Positions 16,075 to 24,724 of a stretch of 36,883 nt of DNA are shown in pieces. The translations under genes were made by a program, and so were the position numbers. A model generated the notes under the pieces. It made no database searches. It had not been told where the DNA came from and saw only the letters and a program-made list of their open reading frames with translations. This stretch comes from Erythrobacter sp. CCH5-A1 (lineage in GTDB: Bacteria; Pseudomonadota; Alphaproteobacteria; Sphingomonadales; Sphingomonadaceae): the NCBI RefSeq assembly GCF_001557115.1, contig NZ_LSKQ01000178.1, positions 1 to 36,883 on the forward strand, written 5' to 3'. Each line of letters starts with the position of its first letter. Within the stretch, counting starts at the first letter, position 1.

Positions 16075-17601
16075 ATGGAACGGCCTGAAGTGAACAAGCT
16101 GGTGATCGTCGGCGGGGGCACCGCCGGGTGGATCACCGCGGCCGCCTTTGCGCGGCTGCTGGGCCAGCGCCTCACCATCGAGCTGGTCGAGAGCGAGGCG
16201 ATCGGCACGGTCGGCGTGGGCGAGGCGACGATCCCGCAGATCATCCGCCTCAACGCCATCCTCGGGCTCGACGAGAACGCCTTCCTGCGCGCCACATCAG
16301 GCACCTTCAAGCTCGGGATCGAGTTCGTCGACTGGGGGGTCAAGGGCAGCCGCTATCTCCACACCTTCGGCGACACGGGGATGAGTCTCGGTCACGTGCC
16401 CTTCCACCACTACTGGCGGCGCAGCGCCGGGGCGGCGCCTGACCCCAAGGGCTTGTGGGACTATTCGCTCCACCAGATGGCCGCCGATCAGGCGCGCTTC
16501 GGCAAGCTCGATCGGGTCGGCAACACCTCCATGACCGGCCTCGCCTATGCCTATCACTTCGACGCGAGCCGCTATGCCCTGTTCCTGCGCGCCTATGCCG
16601 AGCAGAAGGGCGTCACCCGCACCGAGGGCATCGTCGAGAGCGTCCAGCGCGATGGCGAGAGCGGGGATATCACCTCGATCACTCTCAAGGGCGGCAAGCA
16701 GGTCGCGGGCGATTTCTTCATCGACTGCACCGGCTTTCGCGCCTTGCTGCTCGGCGAGACGCTGGGTGTCGGCTATCAGGACTGGTCGAAGTGGCTCCCC
16801 TGCGACCGCGCGCTGGCGGTGCCTTCCGAGCGGCTGCCGACACTGGTGCCGTATACCCGCGCGACCGCGAAGGATGCCGGGTGGCAATGGCGCATCCCGC
16901 TCCAGCACCGCACCGGCAACGGCCATGTCTATTCGAGCGGCTTCACCACCGACGAGGCGGCGGCCGAGACGCTGCTGGCGGGGCTCGACACCAAGGCGCT
17001 GGGCGATCCGCGCCCGATCCGCTTCACCACCGGGCGGCGCGAGGCCTTCTGGGCGCATAATTGCGCCGCCATCGGCCTCTCCAGCGGGTTCCTCGAGCCG
17101 CTCGAATCGACCTCGATCCACCTGATCCAGTCGCATGTCAGCCGCTTGATCCAGCTCTTCCCGCGCGCCGGAGATCCGGGCGCGATCCGTGAGGAATACA
17201 ACCGGCGCTGCGCGGCGGAGTTCGCGCAGATCCGCGATTTCCTCATCCTCCACTACCACCAGACCGCCCGCGAGGATTCGGAGTTCTGGCGCTACTGCAA
17301 GAACATGGAGGTGCCTGAGAGCCTTACCCACAAGATCGCCCTGTTCGCGCAGGGCGGGCGCGTGGGCCGCGATGTCGACGACCTGTTCCGCGATGCGAGC
17401 TGGGTGCAGGTGATGCTCGGTCAGGGGGTGATGCCGGCGGATTACGATCCGATGGCCGACCAGATCAGCGACGCGCAGCTCGCCGAGTTCCTCGCCAATG
17501 TGAAGACCCTCACCGCGCGTGCGGTGGGCAGCCTGCCCACCCACGAGGAATACCTCGCGCGCCACTGCCCGGTCGACGAAAGGCTGCTCGCCGCCGCCTG
17601 A
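16075..17601 (+). CDS. Flavin-dependent halogenase, tryptophan-halogenase family (paralogue 2)
   Basis: This 508-residue paralogue of the protein at 10365 has FAD motif VGGGTAGW at 12-19, Lys79 in GTFKLGIEF (same number as the catalytic lysine of PrnA), WQWRIP at 270-275 and Glu344 in LEPLESTS. All residues known to be needed for halogenation are present. The two copies share long matching blocks ([44 protein letters not shown]), while the 95-150 and C-terminal regions differ, which suggests different substrates. The start at 16075 follows GAGG at a short distance; an ATG at 16060 in the same frame is the alternative. It forms a two-gene unit with the DUF6445 oxygenase-like gene and ends at a strong terminator. 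The natural substrate is unknown. Confidence 0.9.
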   Translation: MERPEVNKLVIVGGGTAGWITAAAFARLLGQRLTIELVESEAIGTVGVGEATIPQIIRLNAILGLDENAFLRATSGTFKLGIEFVDWGVKGSRYLHTFGDTGMSLGHVPFHHYWRRSAGAAPDPKGLWDYSLHQMAADQARFGKLDRVGNTSMTGLAYAYHFDASRYALFLRAYAEQKGVTRTEGIVESVQRDGESGDITSITLKGGKQVAGDFFIDCTGFRALLLGETLGVGYQDWSKWLPCDRALAVPSERLPTLVPYTRATAKDAGWQWRIPLQHRTGNGHVYSSGFTTDEAAAETLLAGLDTKALGDPRPIRFTTGRREAFWAHNCAAIGLSSGFLEPLESTSIHLIQSHVSRLIQLFPRAGDPGAIREEYNRRCAAEFAQIRDFLILHYHQTAREDSEFWRYCKNMEVPESLTHKIALFAQGGRVGRDVDDLFRDASWVQVMLGQGVMPADYDPMADQISDAQLAEFLANVKTLTARAVGSLPTHEEYLARHCPVDERLLAAA

Positions 17602-17620
17602 CCGGGCGGCGACACGCCCA

Positions 17621-17660
17621 CGAAAAAGGGCGGCGCAGCCATGCTGCACCGCCCGTTTTT
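17621..17660. terminator. Bidirectional intrinsic terminator
   Basis: GGGCGGCGCAGC (17628-17639) and GCTGCACCGCCC (17643-17654) form a 12-bp stem with one mismatch and a three-base loop. TTTTT follows on the plus side (17656-17660) and AAAAA precedes it (17623-17627), giving a T run for the minus strand. It sits between the convergent halogenase and cytochrome genes and can end both transcripts. Confidence 0.85.
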
Positions 17661-17700
17661 CTTGTGCCCTGAGGCGTCTGCCGAATTACTTCGCCAACCC

Positions 17701-18204
17701 TTACTTGGATTGCGCTTCCAGATAGGCGACGAGGTCGGCGCGCTTCTGGTCGTCCTTGACGCCCGGGAAGTTCATCTTGGTGCCCGGGATGTAGCCCTTC
17801 GGGTCCTTGAGGTATTCGAACAGGACCTGCGGCGTCCAGGTGATGCCGCTGTTCTTGTTGGCGTCCGAATAGGCGAAGCCGGCGACCGAGCCCGACTTGC
17901 GGCCGACGATCTTGTGCAGCGACGGACCGACGCGGTTCACGCCTTCATCGAAAACGTGGCAGGTGCGGCATGCGGCGAAAACCTTCTCGCCCGAGGCGGC
18001 ATCGCCGGTGAAGCTGGCATATTCGAGCTTCGCGCCGGCATCGGCGGCAGCAGCCGCCGGAGTGGCAGCGGCGGTCTCGGCCGGAGCGGCCGCTTCGGGC
18101 GCCGCCGGAGCAGCAGCAGTCTCTTCTTCCTTCTTGCCACCGCAAGCCGAAAGGGTGGCGAGTGCTGCCAGCGCAGCTGCGCCCATCAGGAAATTACGCT
18201 TCAT
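17701..18204 (-). CDS. Membrane-anchored lipoprotein cytochrome c (class I)
   Basis: This 167-residue protein starts with a lipoprotein signal whose lipobox LSAC places the lipidated Cys at residue 21. An Ala/Pro/Glu linker (about 25-58) acts as a tether, and a class I cytochrome c domain fills 62-167. CRTCH (79-83) binds heme and Met144 in GTKMNFPG is the expected sixth ligand. GPSLHKIVGRKSG and the KMNF motif match the c2/c552 group of membrane-linked electron carriers to cytochrome oxidase. The ATG at 18204 has an AGAGGA ribosome site; an in-frame ATG seven codons earlier would spoil the signal peptide. It is monocistronic and convergent with halogenase 2 through a shared terminator. Confidence 0.92.
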   Translation of the reverse strand: MKRNFLMGAAALAALATLSACGGKKEEETAAAPAAPEAAAPAETAAATPAAAAADAGAKLEYASFTGDAASGEKVFAACRTCHVFDEGVNRVGPSLHKIVGRKSGSVAGFAYSDANKNSGITWTPQVLFEYLKDPKGYIPGTKMNFPGVKDDQKRADLVAYLEAQSK

Positions 18205-18421
18205 GGTCGTTTGTCCTCTGAACAACTTGTTCCTCCCGCATCCCAGCGGGCCTTACTCCAGATTCTCGGGCGTGGAAAGCGGGAGTTGACGCTTCGCCCG
18301 CACTCCCTCCCCAAGTCCGCAGTGACCCTAACGCACGACAATGCAAGGCGGTTCCGCGCGAGCTGCCGCAAGCCTTGTGCCAGACATTGCCAACCCCGGA
18401 TCGCGCGCTATGGTCGCGGGC

Positions 18422-19234
18422 ATGAACACTTTACCAAAGTCCACCAAGCTGACCCTCGCCCTGCTCGTCATCGCGCCCTTGTGGTTCATGATCGCCGCCT
18501 TCGGTACCAAGTTCGGCATCTGGGACTGGCGCTTCGGGTTGCTGACGATGACGATCACCGCGGGGCCAATCGTGCTCGGCCTGCTCGGCCTCACCGCACT
18601 GGTGGCGCTGGTCCTGGCGATCCGGTCGAAGCCGCGGCGGATGGTCCCGCTGGCGGTGGCGGTCGTCGCGCTCTTCACGGTCGGCGTAGTGTTCGGTCTG
18701 ATGGGGAGCCTCGGGGGCAAGGCGGCCGAAAACCCGATCTCCGACATTGCCACCGACACCGGCAATCCGCCGGGCTTCTCGGCCGACACCATGAAGGCGC
18801 GCACGGAGACCAAGGCCAATCCGGTCAATGACTACCAGACCCCGCTCGGCCAGATCGCGCCTTACAAGGAGCGCGTTTCGGACGAGCTGGCGGTCAAGAG
18901 CCTCGCGCAGATCATCACCGCCAAGTCCGACCGCCCGGCCCCGTTGCCCTTGGGCGGAGCGGACAAGGCAGCCGGCATCGCGGCGGTCAAGGCGGCAATG
19001 ACCGCGATGGGCCTCACCGATATCCGCGCGGATGAAGCCGCCGGCACGGTCGAGGGCGTGGCGACGAGCTTCTGGTTCGGCTTCAAGGACGATGTCGTCG
19101 CCCGCGTCGGCGATGCGCAGATCGATTTCCGCTCGGTAAGCCGGGTGGGCGTGAGCGATCTCGGCGCCAACACCGCGCGCATCAACGATCTGCGTGCGCG
19201 GACCGAGGCGCTGCTCGGAACCGCGGCGCGCTAG
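18422..19234 (+). CDS. DUF1499 membrane protein
   Basis: This 270-residue protein has three hydrophobic segments at about 10-29, 45-68 and 75-97, then a soluble domain of the DUF1499 type. The end of the domain, RSVSRVGVSDLGANTARIN, is its most recognisable part. The biochemical role of DUF1499 is not known. The ATG at 18422 gives a sensible short N-terminus before the first helix; an ATG four codons upstream and longer extensions are possible because no clear ribosome site marks the start. Its TAG stop overlaps the TAG stop of the opposite-strand phosphatidyltransferase in the four bases CTAG. It diverges from the cytochrome gene over a 217-base gap in which no gene is seen. Confidence 0.78.
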   Translation: MNTLPKSTKLTLALLVIAPLWFMIAAFGTKFGIWDWRFGLLTMTITAGPIVLGLLGLTALVALVLAIRSKPRRMVPLAVAVVALFTVGVVFGLMGSLGGKAAENPISDIATDTGNPPGFSADTMKARTETKANPVNDYQTPLGQIAPYKERVSDELAVKSLAQIITAKSDRPAPLPLGGADKAAGIAAVKAAMTAMGLTDIRADEAAGTVEGVATSFWFGFKDDVVARVGDAQIDFRSVSRVGVSDLGANTARINDLRARTEALLGTAAR

Positions 19235-19836
19235 TCCCTGAAGGCTGAGACTGCCATCGCGCTGCGCTGAAACACGGTGAGCGTGCACAGCGCGGCGTAG
19301 GCATAGGCGATCGGCCCGAACCAGGCGGGCATCAGGCACATGGCGATGAAGACCGCGATGGTCTCGGTGCCCTCGGCAAGGCCGGTCGAGTAGAAGAAGC
19401 TCTTCTTCCCGTGCGCCTCGGTGCTCGCCCCGCGCTTGCCCGCGATGACGGCGAAAGCGAGAAAGCTGACGCCGGTGAGCACGAAGCTCGCGACCAGCAC
19501 CAAGGCGGGGAGCGTGTTGGCGGGCGCGAGGATGCCGAAGCCCACGGGCACGGCGACATAGAAGGCAAAGTCGGCGACGATATCGAAATAGCCGCCGAGG
19601 TCAGAGGGCCCGCGAGCCCGCGCCACCGCCCCGTCGAGCCCGTCGAGCACCCGGTTGGCGAGGATCAGCGCAAGTCCCCAGCCGATGTGGCCGAGCGCGA
19701 TGGCGGCGGCTCCGGCAAGGCCGAGGGCGAGGCCGGCGAAGGTGATCGTGTTGGCGGTGATCCCCGCGCCCGCCAACGTGCGGCCGATGGCGTTCAGGGG
19801 CGGGTCGATCAGGGGGCGGAGTTTGGCGTCGAGCAT
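19231..19836 (-). CDS. CDP-alcohol phosphatidyltransferase family protein
   Basis: This 201-residue integral membrane enzyme carries the full family signature D-G-x2-A-R-x-G-x3-D-x3-D: Asp65, Asp68-Gly-Ala-Val-Ala-Arg73, Gly81, Asp85 and Asp89. These residues bind metal and the CDP-alcohol. Several hydrophobic helices follow. It transfers a phosphatidyl-type group onto an alcohol head group in phospholipid synthesis, but the actual head group cannot be told from sequence; it is not obviously PgsA or PssA. It is the last gene of a four-gene operon, starting four bases after the stop of the nucleoside transporter, whose 3' end supplies the GGGGGTGAG ribosome site. Its stop overlaps that of the convergent DUF1499 gene. 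Confidence 0.88.
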   Translation of the reverse strand: MLDAKLRPLIDPPLNAIGRTLAGAGITANTITFAGLALGLAGAAAIALGHIGWGLALILANRVLDGLDGAVARARGPSDLGGYFDIVADFAFYVAVPVGFGILAPANTLPALVLVASFVLTGVSFLAFAVIAGKRGASTEAHGKKSFFYSTGLAEGTETIAVFIAMCLMPAWFGPIAYAYAALCTLTVFQRSAMAVSAFRD

Positions 19837-19840
19837 CCAC

Positions 19841-21118
19841 TCACCCCCACGTCACCAGCCCGATCCACGCGCCGGTCATGGCGCTGGCGAGGTTGCCCGC
19901 GATCCAGCTCTTCATGCCCAGCCCCGCAGCCTCGGCGCGGCGTTCGGGGCAGAGCGTTCCGATGGTCGAGACCAGGAGGCCCACGCTCGCGAGGTTGGCG
20001 ACCCCGCACAGCGCATAGGTCACGATCAGCGTCGCCCGCGGCCCGAGCGTTCCCGGGGCGAGCGCGGCGAGTTCGAGATAGGCGACATATTCGTTCAGCA
20101 CCGCCTTGGTGCCCATCAGCCCGCCGGCGGCCTGCGCCTCGCCCCAGGGCACGCCGAGCAGCCACATGAAGGGGGCCAGCGCCCAGCCGAGCATCCGCTT
20201 CAGGCTGAGCGGCTCGCCTTCCACCGTCAGCGTCGTCGCGGCGAGCGCCATGTCGACCAGAGCCACCAGCGCGAAGACGGTGATGATGACCGCGATCACC
20301 GCGAGGAACAGTTGCAGCCCGTCGAGCGTGCCCTTGATGATCGCATCGATGCTGCTCTCGTACTTGAGGCCCGTCTCCGCGGCGTCGATCTCGGTCGCGG
20401 CATCGTCGGCCGCGGGCGGCACCATCAGCCGCGCGACCAGCAGCGCGGCGGGGAGCGAGATCAGCGAGGCGGAGATCATGTGACCGACCGCATCGGGCAC
20501 GGTGGCTTTCAGGGTGGTCGCGTAGAGGATGAGGATCGCGCCGCTGATGGTCGCCATCGTCAGGGTCATGATCTGGAACAGCTCGGAGCGGCTGACCTTG
20601 CCGAAATAGGCGCGGGTCACGAGCGGTGCCTCGACCACGCCGAGGAACACGCTCGCCCCGCCCGAGAGGCCGACGACCCCGCTCACGCCGAGCGAACGGC
20701 GCAGGAGGAAGGACAGGCCATTGACGGTCCAGCGCAGCACCCCCCAGTGCCACAGCAGCGCCGACAGGGCCGAGAAGACGATCACCAGCGGCAGGATCTG
20801 GAAGGCGATGATGAGCGGCGGCTGCGCGCCCTCTTTCAGCGCGAAGGGCAGTTCCGCTCCGCCGAGATAGCCGAACATGTAGGATGAGCCCTTCAAGGTC
20901 GCCGCCTCGACCGCGCTCACCGCATTGTTGACGAGGCCGACCGCCGCCCACACCGCCGGCACCCGCACGATCAGCACCGCAAGCAGTCCCTGCAAGGCAA
21001 GCGCTCCGGCGATCCAGCGCCAGCCGGGCAAGGTCCTGCGGTTCTCGGAAACGGCCCATGCGAGGCCCATCAGCACGGCGATGCCGATGATCCCGCGCAA
21101 TTGGTCGAACAATTCCAC
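19841..21118 (-). CDS. Concentrative nucleoside transporter (CNT/NupC family)
   Basis: This 425-residue protein has many hydrophobic helices and two CNT landmarks: GGASVFLGVVEAPL (about 163-176) and GTKAVLNEYVAY (about 338-349), the nucleoside-binding G-x-K-x3-N-E motif. It should take up nucleosides by sodium or proton symport in the inner membrane. The start is a GTG at 21118, six bases after the stop of the upstream flavoprotein gene. The MELFDQLRGIIGI beginning is typical of complete members. The residues DAATEIDAAETG form a polar cytoplasmic loop. It lies between a flavoprotein and a phospholipid enzyme in one operon, with no obvious functional link among them. Confidence 0.9.
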   Translation of the reverse strand: MELFDQLRGIIGIAVLMGLAWAVSENRRTLPGWRWIAGALALQGLLAVLIVRVPAVWAAVGLVNNAVSAVEAATLKGSSYMFGYLGGAELPFALKEGAQPPLIIAFQILPLVIVFSALSALLWHWGVLRWTVNGLSFLLRRSLGVSGVVGLSGGASVFLGVVEAPLVTRAYFGKVSRSELFQIMTLTMATISGAILILYATTLKATVPDAVGHMISASLISLPAALLVARLMVPPAADDAATEIDAAETGLKYESSIDAIIKGTLDGLQLFLAVIAVIITVFALVALVDMALAATTLTVEGEPLSLKRMLGWALAPFMWLLGVPWGEAQAAGGLMGTKAVLNEYVAYLELAALAPGTLGPRATLIVTYALCGVANLASVGLLVSTIGTLCPERRAEAAGLGMKSWIAGNLASAMTGAWIGLVTWG

Positions 21119-21124
21119 CCCGCT

Positions 21125-23257
21125 CTAGCCCCGCATCCAGTCGTGATAGCGCTCGACCCACTTCAGCAGGCCTTCGGGCTTGTTGGCGCGCTTCCAGTTG
21201 CCCGCGGCAAACTTGTTGGCCTCGGCCATGGTGGGGTAGGAATGGATCGTGCCGAGGATCTTGTTGAGGCCGATCCCGTGCTTCATCGCGAGCACATATT
21301 CGGCCAGCAATTCGCCCGCATGCGCGCCGACGATGGTGGCGCCGAGGATCTTGTCCTTGCCGCCCGCAGGCGTGAGCACCTTCACGAAGCCCTTGGTCTC
21401 GCTCTCGGCAATCGCGCGGTCGAGATCGTCCAGTTCGTAGCGGGTGACCTCGACGTCGATCCCCTGCTCGGCCGCCTCGCGCTCGTTGAGGCCGACGCGG
21501 GCGACTTCGGGGTCGAGGAAGGTGACGGCGGGGATCACGCGGTAATCGGCCTTGAACTTGCGGAACATCCCGAACAGCGCGTTGACGCTCGCATACCACG
21601 CCTGGTGGCTGGCAGTGTGGGTGAACTGGTAGGGCCCGGCAACGTCCCCCGCGGCGAAGATATTGGGGAATTTGGTCGCGAGGAATTCGTCGGTGACGAC
21701 GGTTTTCGCAACGTCGACGCCAATGGTCTCGAGCCCGAAGCCCGTCAGCCGCGCCTTCCTCCCGATTGCGACGATCAGCGCATCGAAGGGCACCGCGACC
21801 TCGGCCGCGCCATGTTCGGCGATCAGGGTGCGGCCCTCGATCCGCACCGCCTTGTGGCCGGTGAGGACGCGCACCCCGTCGGCTTCGAGCGATTCCTTCG
21901 CCAGCGCCGAGACATCCGCGTCCTCGCGGCCCAGCAGAGCGTCGGCCATCTCGACCTGCGTCACCTCGGAGCCCAGCCGCGCGAGCGCCTGCGACAGCTC
22001 GCACCCGATCGGCCCGCCGCCAAGCACCGCCACGCGCGGCGGCGCGGCGTCCATCTGCGCGAAGGCCTGCCACATGGTCTCGCTGGTAAGGTAGCCACTT
22101 TCGTCGATCCCCGGGATCGGCGGCACCACCGGCTCGGCGCCGCTGGCGATGATGATCGAGCGGGTGGTAAGGCGCTGCGTGCCGCCTTCGTTGCGGGCGA
22201 TCTCGACCGTCCACGGGTCGATGATCGTCGCGTAGCCCTTGACCACATCGACGCCGAGACCCTCGTAGCGCTCGACGCTGTCATGCGGCTCGATCGCCTT
22301 GATGGTGTCGAGCACCCGCGCGATCACCGCCTTGAACGGCACCTCGGGCTCGACCGGCGCCAGCCCAAACCGGTCGGCATGGCGCATCGTCGCGGCGACC
22401 TTGGCGCTCTTGATGATCGCCTTGGAGGGCACGCAGCCCGTATTGAGGCAATCGCCGCCCATTTCATGCGCCTCGACCAGCGTCACCTTGGCCTTCACCT
22501 GCGCGGCGATATAGGCCGACACCAGCCCCGCTGACCCTGCGCCGATCACCACCAGATTGCGGTCGAACTTCTTGGGGCGGGTGAAGCCGGCATAGACCTT
22601 GCGCGCCTTGAGGAAGCCGATGATGCCCTTGGCGATCCACGGAACGATGCTCAGCAGCACGAAGCTGCCGATGATCGCGGGCGAGGCGATGTCCGACGCG
22701 CTCTCGATCTGCGCCAGCTGCGTGCCCGCGTTCACATAGACCAGCGTGCCGAGCAGCGTGCCGATCTGCGTCACCCAGACATAGGTCAGCGTGCGGATGC
22801 GGGTCAGGCCCATCACCAGATTGACCACGAAGAACGGCACCGCCGGAATCAGGCGCAGGCTGAAGAGGTAGAAGGCCCCGTCCTTTTCGAGCCCCGCATT
22901 GATCGCCTTGAGCCGGTCGCCAAAGCGCGCTTCGATGCTGTCACGCAGCACGTAGCGCGAGGAGAGGAAGGCCAGCGTCGCGCCGATGGTCGAGGCGAAG
23001 GACACGATGATCGTCCCTTCGATCACGCCGAACAACGCGCCCGCCGCCAGCGTCAGCACCGCCGCGCCGGGGAAGGACGCGGCCGTGACGATCACGTAGA
23101 TCGCGAAAAACCCGGCGATCACCAGTAGCGCGTTGGCCTGCTGGAACGCCGCGACCTGGGTCTTTACTCCTTCGATCGTCAGATACTGCCCGAGGTCGAA
23201 GACGAAATAGGCGGCGACGAGCGCGGCCAGCACGGCGATAATGACGAGTTTCTTCAC
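21125..23257 (-). CDS. VTT-domain (TVP38/DedA-like) / MerA-like flavoprotein disulfide reductase fusion
   Basis: This 710-residue protein joins two modules. Residues 1 to about 215 form a membrane VTT domain (SFPGAAVLTLAAGALFG, FSLRLIPAVPFFVVN, VTQIGTLLGTLVYVNAGTQ). Residues 232-710 form a class I pyridine nucleotide-disulfide oxidoreductase with FAD motif GAGSAG (239-244), redox pair Cys270/Cys275 in GGDCLNTGCVPSK, NAD(P) motif GGGPIG and a C-terminal HSYPTMAE dimer-interface acid/base. It lacks the N-terminal heavy-metal domain and terminal CC pair of true mercuric reductase, so mercury reduction is unlikely. The GTG at 23257 has an AGGGGA ribosome site seven bases away; the longer open frame upstream overlaps the preceding gene and is not protein-like. 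It lies 46 bases after the NDH-2-like gene. Confidence 0.9.
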   Translation of the reverse strand: MKKLVIIAVLAALVAAYFVFDLGQYLTIEGVKTQVAAFQQANALLVIAGFFAIYVIVTAASFPGAAVLTLAAGALFGVIEGTIIVSFASTIGATLAFLSSRYVLRDSIEARFGDRLKAINAGLEKDGAFYLFSLRLIPAVPFFVVNLVMGLTRIRTLTYVWVTQIGTLLGTLVYVNAGTQLAQIESASDIASPAIIGSFVLLSIVPWIAKGIIGFLKARKVYAGFTRPKKFDRNLVVIGAGSAGLVSAYIAAQVKAKVTLVEAHEMGGDCLNTGCVPSKAIIKSAKVAATMRHADRFGLAPVEPEVPFKAVIARVLDTIKAIEPHDSVERYEGLGVDVVKGYATIIDPWTVEIARNEGGTQRLTTRSIIIASGAEPVVPPIPGIDESGYLTSETMWQAFAQMDAAPPRVAVLGGGPIGCELSQALARLGSEVTQVEMADALLGREDADVSALAKESLEADGVRVLTGHKAVRIEGRTLIAEHGAAEVAVPFDALIVAIGRKARLTGFGLETIGVDVAKTVVTDEFLATKFPNIFAAGDVAGPYQFTHTASHQAWYASVNALFGMFRKFKADYRVIPAVTFLDPEVARVGLNEREAAEQGIDVEVTRYELDDLDRAIAESETKGFVKVLTPAGGKDKILGATIVGAHAGELLAEYVLAMKHGIGLNKILGTIHSYPTMAEANKFAAGNWKRANKPEGLLKWVERYHDWMRG

Positions 23258-23303
23258 GAGACGATCCCCTTTGCGGCCCGGTTCGGTGGCAAACCGCGTG
23301 CCG

Positions 23304-24461
23304 TTACGCCCTTCGCGCCAGTGCGGCGTATTTCGCGATCCAAGCTTTGTCGATCCGGTGCTTGAGCGCAAGCACCCAGCGGCCCTCCGCCGAGACGGGA
23401 CCGTAGCTGAGGATCGCCGAGCCGTCGCCGGTGTTGAGCAGATAGAGGCTGTGGCGGCGCGGATTGTAGCGCGCGCGCGGGGCCTTGCCCTCGATCGCCA
23501 TGCGCAGATTGGCGGCGAGCACCGGTCCGGCGAACACCGCGTGGACCCCGGCATGAGCGAGCGGACGGTCGGTGCGCGCGGCGATGTCTCCGGCGGCGAG
23601 GATGTGGGGATGCGAGACCGAGCGCTGGTGCGCGTCCACCGCGATGAAGCCCGCAGCCTTGGTCGCCACGCCGCTCGCGCGCACCCAGCCGGGCGCGGCG
23701 CTGCCGGTGGCGGCGATGACGCAATCGGCCGGCTCGAGGATCTGGCCGCCTGCCTTCAGCATCCCGCCCTCGAACCGCGCATCTTCCGCGACGACCGCGA
23801 TCCCCTGCCGCGCGAGCGCCCGCAGGGTGCGAGCGCGCACGCCGGGCGCAAAGCCGGGGAGCAACCCGCCCGCCCCCGTCGCAAGCGTCACTTCGGGGCG
23901 CGGGTCAGCGCCCGCAAGGCTCCTCAGACCGAAAGCAAGCTCCACACCCCCCGCCCCGCCGCCCGCGACGACCACGCGCTCCAGCCCGCGCCGAGAGGCG
24001 CGCAAGCCGGCGAGGCTCTCGACCAGCGCGCCGATGGGCCGCACCTCGATGAGCCGTGGATCGTCGCCGAGCAGCCGCGCGCCCTGCCCCTCGCCCCCGG
24101 TGTCGAAGCTGGCGAGGCCGAAGCCGATCTCTTTCCCGCCCGCGGTCGTCACCACACGCGCCTCGGGATCGAGCGCGGTGCACATGTCCAGCACCAGTTC
24201 CACGCCCGCGCGCGCCGCCAGCGCTGCCAGATCGACCAGCCCGTCGCCTTGCGCGTGCTGCCCCGCGAGCCAGCCGGGCACCATGCCCGAATAGCGCAGC
24301 GCCGGCTCCGGGGTCAGCAGCACAGCACGCGCGCCGCCCGAAGCGCCTTGGGGCACACCGTGCCGGATCCAGTCGGCCAGCACCGCGACATGCGCGTGCC
24401 CGCCGCCCACCAGCAGGACATCGGCCTCGATCCGTCCGGTTTGCATGTCCGAGCCTGCCAT
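23304..24461 (-). CDS. FAD/NAD(P)-dependent oxidoreductase (NDH-2-like)
   Basis: This 385-residue flavoprotein begins with VLLVGGGHAHV, the FAD-binding signature of NADH-dehydrogenase-like proteins and of the flavoprotein domain fused to some SelD proteins. TPEPALRYSGMVPGWLAG also fits that group. A second nucleotide motif, VVVAGGGAGGVELA, and the closing FAD motif HPHILAAGDIA complete the fold. No redox CxxC is visible. Its electron acceptor is unknown; it could supply the neighbouring VTT-disulfide reductase, but that is only inference from the operon. The ATG at 24461 follows AAAGG at good distance. GTG at 24464 and ATG at 24446 are alternatives. It is the first gene of the leftward operon. 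Confidence 0.85.
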   Translation of the reverse strand: MAGSDMQTGRIEADVLLVGGGHAHVAVLADWIRHGVPQGASGGARAVLLTPEPALRYSGMVPGWLAGQHAQGDGLVDLAALAARAGVELVLDMCTALDPEARVVTTAGGKEIGFGLASFDTGGEGQGARLLGDDPRLIEVRPIGALVESLAGLRASRRGLERVVVAGGGAGGVELAFGLRSLAGADPRPEVTLATGAGGLLPGFAPGVRARTLRALARQGIAVVAEDARFEGGMLKAGGQILEPADCVIAATGSAAPGWVRASGVATKAAGFIAVDAHQRSVSHPHILAAGDIAARTDRPLAHAGVHAVFAGPVLAANLRMAIEGKAPRARYNPRRHSLYLLNTGDGSAILSYGPVSAEGRWVLALKHRIDKAWIAKYAALARRA

Positions 24462-24724
24462 CACCCGCCTTTCATTGCGCGCGGTTCATCTGCCCGCAAG
24501 CTTTGCTCGCTATCGGGGCGCGATACTTTATTACCTCTCATCAACTGCCAAACCCTGTATCTTCGCGAATTTGCACATCTTGTCCGGCAAGGAACCGGCA
24601 CCGCTCTCGGCCATTGTTCGCTTGCGCAGCGGGACGGTTGCAATAGAGGCAATATTGTCCGGCGGCGCCCCGGTTCCGGGGCAAAGCATCGCAGGCACAC
24701 GGGTTTCGCAACGGAAAGGCTGAC
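24462..24724. promoter_or_regulatory. Divergent intergenic region before the ABC-type operon
   Basis: This 263-base spacer lies between the leftward NDH-2-like operon and the rightward export operon. The part 24515-24590 is AT-richer than the surrounding genes, as expected for promoters. GTTGCAATAGAGGCAATATTG near 24640 is the most AT-rich string close to the rightward gene, but I cannot define promoter boxes. No gene is seen. Confidence 0.4.

Noticed and set aside
10365..17601. Secondary-metabolite (halogenated antibiotic) gene cluster
   Set aside because: Halogenase genes are present, but there is no NRPS, PKS, terpene or tryptophan-derived biosynthetic gene; the neighbours are sugar utilisation genes.
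21125..23257. Mercuric reductase (merA) and a mercury-resistance locus
   Set aside because: The reductase has the CxxxxC pair but no heavy-metal domain or C-terminal cysteine pair, and no merR, merT or merP genes are nearby.
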